Shown in pieces: positions 61,465 to 64,000 of a stretch of DNA of 64,000 bases. A model generated the notes under the pieces. That model worked only from the letters and a program-made list of their open reading frames with translations. It searched no databases and had not been told where the DNA came from. Origin of the DNA: Arthrobacter_H rhombi (GTDB lineage: Bacteria; Actinomycetota; Actinomycetes; Actinomycetales; Micrococcaceae). The DNA is taken from NCBI RefSeq assembly GCF_039526245.1, contig NZ_BAAAIV010000005.1:243959-307958 (forward strand). Direction: 5' to 3'. A program made the position numbers and the translations under genes. Position 1 is the first letter of the stretch. Each line of letters begins with the position of its first letter.

Positions 61465-62421
61465 CTAGCGTTGCTGGTCGCGCTTGATCGCTGCGCGCAT
61501 GATCCGTGATTGGACCCCGCCGACGAACTTGGACTTCTTGTCCGAGGGCACGCGCACCATGCCTTCCTGGGCGACGCTGGCGACCAGGACGCCGTCGCGG
61601 GTGAAGAAGCGTCCCTGGCCCAGCCCGCGGGCCCCCGACGAGCTGGGGCTTTCCTGGACGTAGAGCAGCCAGTCGTCGACCTTGACGTCGCGATGCCACC
61701 ACATGGCGTGGTCGAGGCTGGCCACGTTCATGCCGGGGGTGATCCAGGGCAGGCCATGGCGGCGCAGCACTGACTCGAGCAACGTGTAGTCGCTGCCGTA
61801 GGCCAGGGCGGCGCGGTGCAGCGCAGGATCGTCGGGAAGCTGCTCGTAGGTCTTCATCCACAGGGCGTTCGTGGCCGTCTGCCCGGCGCCGCTCGGGGGC
61901 TCGAAGTACAGCGGTGGTTCGATGTAGCGGATGTCGAACGGGCGTTTGTAGGCCCATTCACGGGCGATGGGGTGGTTGATCTTGCCGATGAGCTCGGCGG
62001 TGGTCGGCAGGTCCTCCGGCGCCGGGATGCCTGCGGGCATCTCGATCTGGTGCTCCAACCCCTCAGCCGGATCCTGGAAGGAGGCGATCATCGAGAGGAT
62101 CGGCTGGCCCTTCTGGTAGGCGTGCACCCGCCGTGCGGAGAAGGACCGGCCATCGCGGAGTCGTTCCACGCCGAAGGTGATGGGCACGTGCACATCGCCC
62201 GGACGCAGGAAATAGCCGTGCATCGAATGGATCGGCCGTTCGCCCTCGACAGTGCGCGTGGCGGCAATGACCGACTGGGCCACGACCTGTCCGCCGAAGA
62301 CGCGATCGCGGCTCTGGGAGGGGGTGTGGCCGATGAAGATGTCCTCGTTGGTGCGCAGCTGTCCGTCGCCGTCGAGGTCGAGGAGCTCCACGAGGGATTC
62401 GGGCGATTCGGGATCGGTCAC
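61465..62421 (-). CDS. tesB: acyl-CoA thioesterase II
   Basis: A 318-residue double-hotdog thioesterase. The N-terminal hotdog has FIGHTPSQSRDRVFGGQVVAQ, and the second has SLDHAMWWHRDVKVDDWLLYVQESPSS with the catalytic Asp/Gln/Thr region. It hydrolyses medium- and long-chain acyl-CoA. GTG 62421 has GAGGAG 5 nt upstream. It is convergent with ettA. Confidence 0.94.
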   Translation of the reverse strand: MTDPESPESLVELLDLDGDGQLRTNEDIFIGHTPSQSRDRVFGGQVVAQSVIAATRTVEGERPIHSMHGYFLRPGDVHVPITFGVERLRDGRSFSARRVHAYQKGQPILSMIASFQDPAEGLEHQIEMPAGIPAPEDLPTTAELIGKINHPIAREWAYKRPFDIRYIEPPLYFEPPSGAGQTATNALWMKTYEQLPDDPALHRAALAYGSDYTLLESVLRRHGLPWITPGMNVASLDHAMWWHRDVKVDDWLLYVQESPSSSGARGLGQGRFFTRDGVLVASVAQEGMVRVPSDKKSKFVGGVQSRIMRAAIKRDQQR

Positions 62422-62539
62422 TACTACTCCTCGGTAAGGCTTGGTCTGCGCTTGAGACTATCCGGCCCCGCGCGTGCCAATCAAGCGGGGGAAGCCGGGC
62501 GCTTGGCGCCCCGGGCCCCAAGGGTGGCAGCATGGGAGC

Positions 62540-63211
62540 ATGCTTCCCGATGCCCTGCAGCTGGCCGATCCCGAAACCATGTCCGACCTGCGCACTTTCC
62601 TGGCGCGGGCGCGCACCGTGGAGGATGGGCAAGCCCGGCTGCAGGTGGTCGGCGCGGCCTTGGCGGTTTACGTCCCCGTCCTGGCCCAGGAGGCCATTGG
62701 CAGCGCAGTGCCCACGGTGCTGGGGATGCGCGTGGCCAAGCTGTCCAGCGCGACCGCCGATGGGCTGGTGGCCGTCTATGAACTGGGTGCGCTGACCGAC
62801 CGGCTGGCCCGAGCCGGCGAGACGGACACCGCACTGCCGCTGCCGCCTGCCGAATCCCGGGCAGCCTGGGCCGGGATCACCCCGCCGTTGGCCGGCTGGG
62901 AGGCAGGGGGGGAGTACGACGACGATGCCTTGTCTGCCGAGGCCGAGGCGGGTATGCACGCAGTCGCCGAGGCACTGCCCCCGAACGCCGGTCGGCCGGT
63001 GCTCGACACCGTGCGGGGACGCATCTGGTCCGCCTCCTGCCAGACCGGTCCCGCGGATGTCGAGCTGCCCCTGGGGGCGGCCTTCGCGGCGGAGTCCTTG
63101 GGTTTCCTCCGTCCGGGTGCCCGCAGCCGGCTCTTCAGCCGGGGCCGCTGGCTGCGGCTCACGTCATCCGGGGGCCACACCCTGGTCAGGCATGGCGCAC
63201 CGCTGCTCTAG
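62540..63211 (+). CDS. hypothetical protein, 223 residues
   Basis: Begins MLPDALQLADPETMSDLRTF, then Ala-rich helical segments, and ends in a basic beta-rich region (SRLFSRGRWLRLTSSGGHTL). No transmembrane segment, signal peptide or catalytic motif is evident. Codon composition is that of a real gene of this genome. The start is uncertain: GGGAGC directly abuts ATG 62540. It is divergent from tesB. Confidence 0.65.
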   Translation: MLPDALQLADPETMSDLRTFLARARTVEDGQARLQVVGAALAVYVPVLAQEAIGSAVPTVLGMRVAKLSSATADGLVAVYELGALTDRLARAGETDTALPLPPAESRAAWAGITPPLAGWEAGGEYDDDALSAEAEAGMHAVAEALPPNAGRPVLDTVRGRIWSASCQTGPADVELPLGAAFAAESLGFLRPGARSRLFSRGRWLRLTSSGGHTLVRHGAPLL

Positions 63212-63338
63212 TGAAGGCCGGGCAGCCGCCGGGGCAGGCGTTGGTCCGGTGAATGTGAGTGCGCGGCGAGGTGTGGGTATGGGTGGGACGTGCCCCTCAC
63301 AGGGTTGTTTTTCCGGGGTCCTGAGGGGGGTCCACCGG

Positions 63339-63359
63339 TAGAATCGAATACATGTTCGA
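63339..63359 (+). promoter_or_regulatory. LexA box overlapping a leaderless promoter and start codon
   Basis: TCGAATACATGTTCGA (63344-63359) is one mismatch from the actinobacterial LexA consensus and includes the ATG of the 13E12 gene. TAGAAT (63339-63344) is 7 nt before that ATG, so LexA would block both the -10 and the transcription start. Confidence 0.8.
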
Positions 63360-64000
63360 GTCTGTGGCGGTTCCGGAACCCGGTCCCGCGGCGTTGACGT
63401 CCACGTCCGCCGCGCAGGCCTCCGGGTTGCCTGGAGACGGGTCGGGTGTGCTGGATCTGCTGTCCGGGGTGTTGGCGTTGATGCCTGCCGCGGAAGTGGC
63501 CGGGTTGGACGAGACGGTGCTGGTGGATGTGATCAGTCGTGCCGAGTCGTTGAAGAACGCGTTGGCTGGTCTCCAGGCCCGTGCCGAGGTCGTCCTCGAT
63601 GAAACGGTGCGTGTCCGGCAGGAAGCCGGTGGGATGGCTGCGGGCAAACTCGGTGCCGGTGTCCATGCCCAGATTGCGTTGGCCCGGTGTGAGTGTCCGA
63701 ACACGGGCCACCGGTTGTTGGGGGTGGCGAAGGCAGTGGTCAACGAGATGCCCCATACCCATCGGGCGTTGGTTACCGGGAGGCTCTCGGAGTGGCGGGC
63801 CACGATGTTGGTGCGCGAGACCGCGTGCCTGAGTCGTGGTGAACGCGCGATGGTTGATGAGCAGTTGATGGCTGATCCTGCTGTTCTGGACGGCGTCGGG
63901 ACGCAGGCGTTGATCGGGCGGGTGCGCAAGCTGGTGTATGCGGTGTCGCCGCGGGCTGTGGTGGAGCGGGCGCGGCGGGCGGTGGCGGATCGTCGGGTGT
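63352..64000 (+). CDS. 13E12/DUF222-family protein, N-terminal part (probable HNH endonuclease)
   Basis: 216 codons are visible; the C-terminal HNH domain lies beyond the window. The DUF222 region shows VDVISRAESLKNALAGLQAR, GVHAQIALARCECPNTGHR, VTGRLSEWRATMLVRETACL and AVSPRAVVERARRAV, typical of the 13E12 repeat family abundant in actinobacteria. Its role is unknown; several mycobacterial members are LexA-regulated. The LexA box over the start codon fits that. Confidence 0.9.
   Translation, partial: MFESVAVPEPGPAALTSTSAAQASGLPGDGSGVLDLLSGVLALMPAAEVAGLDETVLVDVISRAESLKNALAGLQARAEVVLDETVRVRQEAGGMAAGKLGAGVHAQIALARCECPNTGHRLLGVAKAVVNEMPHTHRALVTGRLSEWRATMLVRETACLSRGERAMVDEQLMADPAVLDGVGTQALIGRVRKLVYAVSPRAVVERARRAVADRRV

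Overview
The window is high-GC DNA with the gene content and order of an actinobacterium, most likely a member of the Micrococcales near Arthrobacter (inference). Supporting points are a discrete FasII cluster headed by a FasR-type regulator, lipomannan-type mannosyltransferases, NnaR-controlled nitrite assimilation, a 13E12-family HNH gene, actinobacterial LexA boxes and many leaderless genes. Two runs of N (33847-33865 and 57023-57048) mark assembly gaps. No CRISPR array, insertion sequence, prophage or rRNA is visible.

Region 1 (1-8.5 kb): on the minus strand lie aceE, then fasR-fabD-fabH-acpP-fabF. Divergently there are a DUF3052 gene, ahpE and tRNA-Val. The same neighbourhood is known around Rv2238c-Rv2244 in Mycobacterium tuberculosis. 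Region 2 (8.5-16.5 kb): a Mug-type glycosylase, an MFS pump with a divergent TetR regulator and two operator-like palindromes, ArfB, 6-phosphogluconate dehydrogenase, a secreted two-gene unit (SH3-SH3-GGCT fusion plus a small exported protein) and an aldo/keto reductase. Region 3 (16.5-24.4 kb): cysE-cysK, msrA, a Nif3-family protein with a coiled-coil zinc-ribbon relative and a VOC protein, yaaA, an acyltransferase, RNase P RNA and a hexapeptide acetyltransferase.

Region 4 (24.4-34.8 kb): a LexA-box promoter drives a structured leader and a 74-residue protein. A large SARP/STAND regulator sits convergent to a DrrAB-type exporter whose upstream region carries a phased array of direct repeats. 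Then come a long-form GAPDH, small unknown genes, an aminoglycoside-phosphotransferase remnant, peptide deformylase, tRNA-His and oligoribonuclease. Region 5 (35-47 kb): three GT-C membrane glycosyltransferases in an operon, a SUMF1-domain protein, and the nitrite assimilation block nirB-cobA-nnaR, divergent from nirD-cbiX.

Region 6 (47-59 kb): a SoxR gene with a textbook 19-bp-spacer promoter reading into a flavin reductase and an FAD monooxygenase. Two HAD phosphatases, a DUF2079 membrane protein, a UDG-like protein, a single-domain (p)ppGpp synthetase, a nitroreductase, an aldo/keto reductase, an NAD-binding protein and an MFS permease with a structured 5' leader follow. Region 7 (58.7-64 kb): tRNA-Arg, an SSB, EttA, TesB, an unknown protein and the start of a 13E12/DUF222 gene whose start codon lies inside a LexA box.

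The most unusual items are the SARP-DrrAB regulatory array, the secreted SH3-GGCT fusion, the SOS-box-driven small protein and the structured leader of the MFS gene. At least eleven genes have a TANNNT hexamer exactly 6 or 7 nt before the start codon and no Shine-Dalgarno sequence, which indicates leaderless mRNAs.
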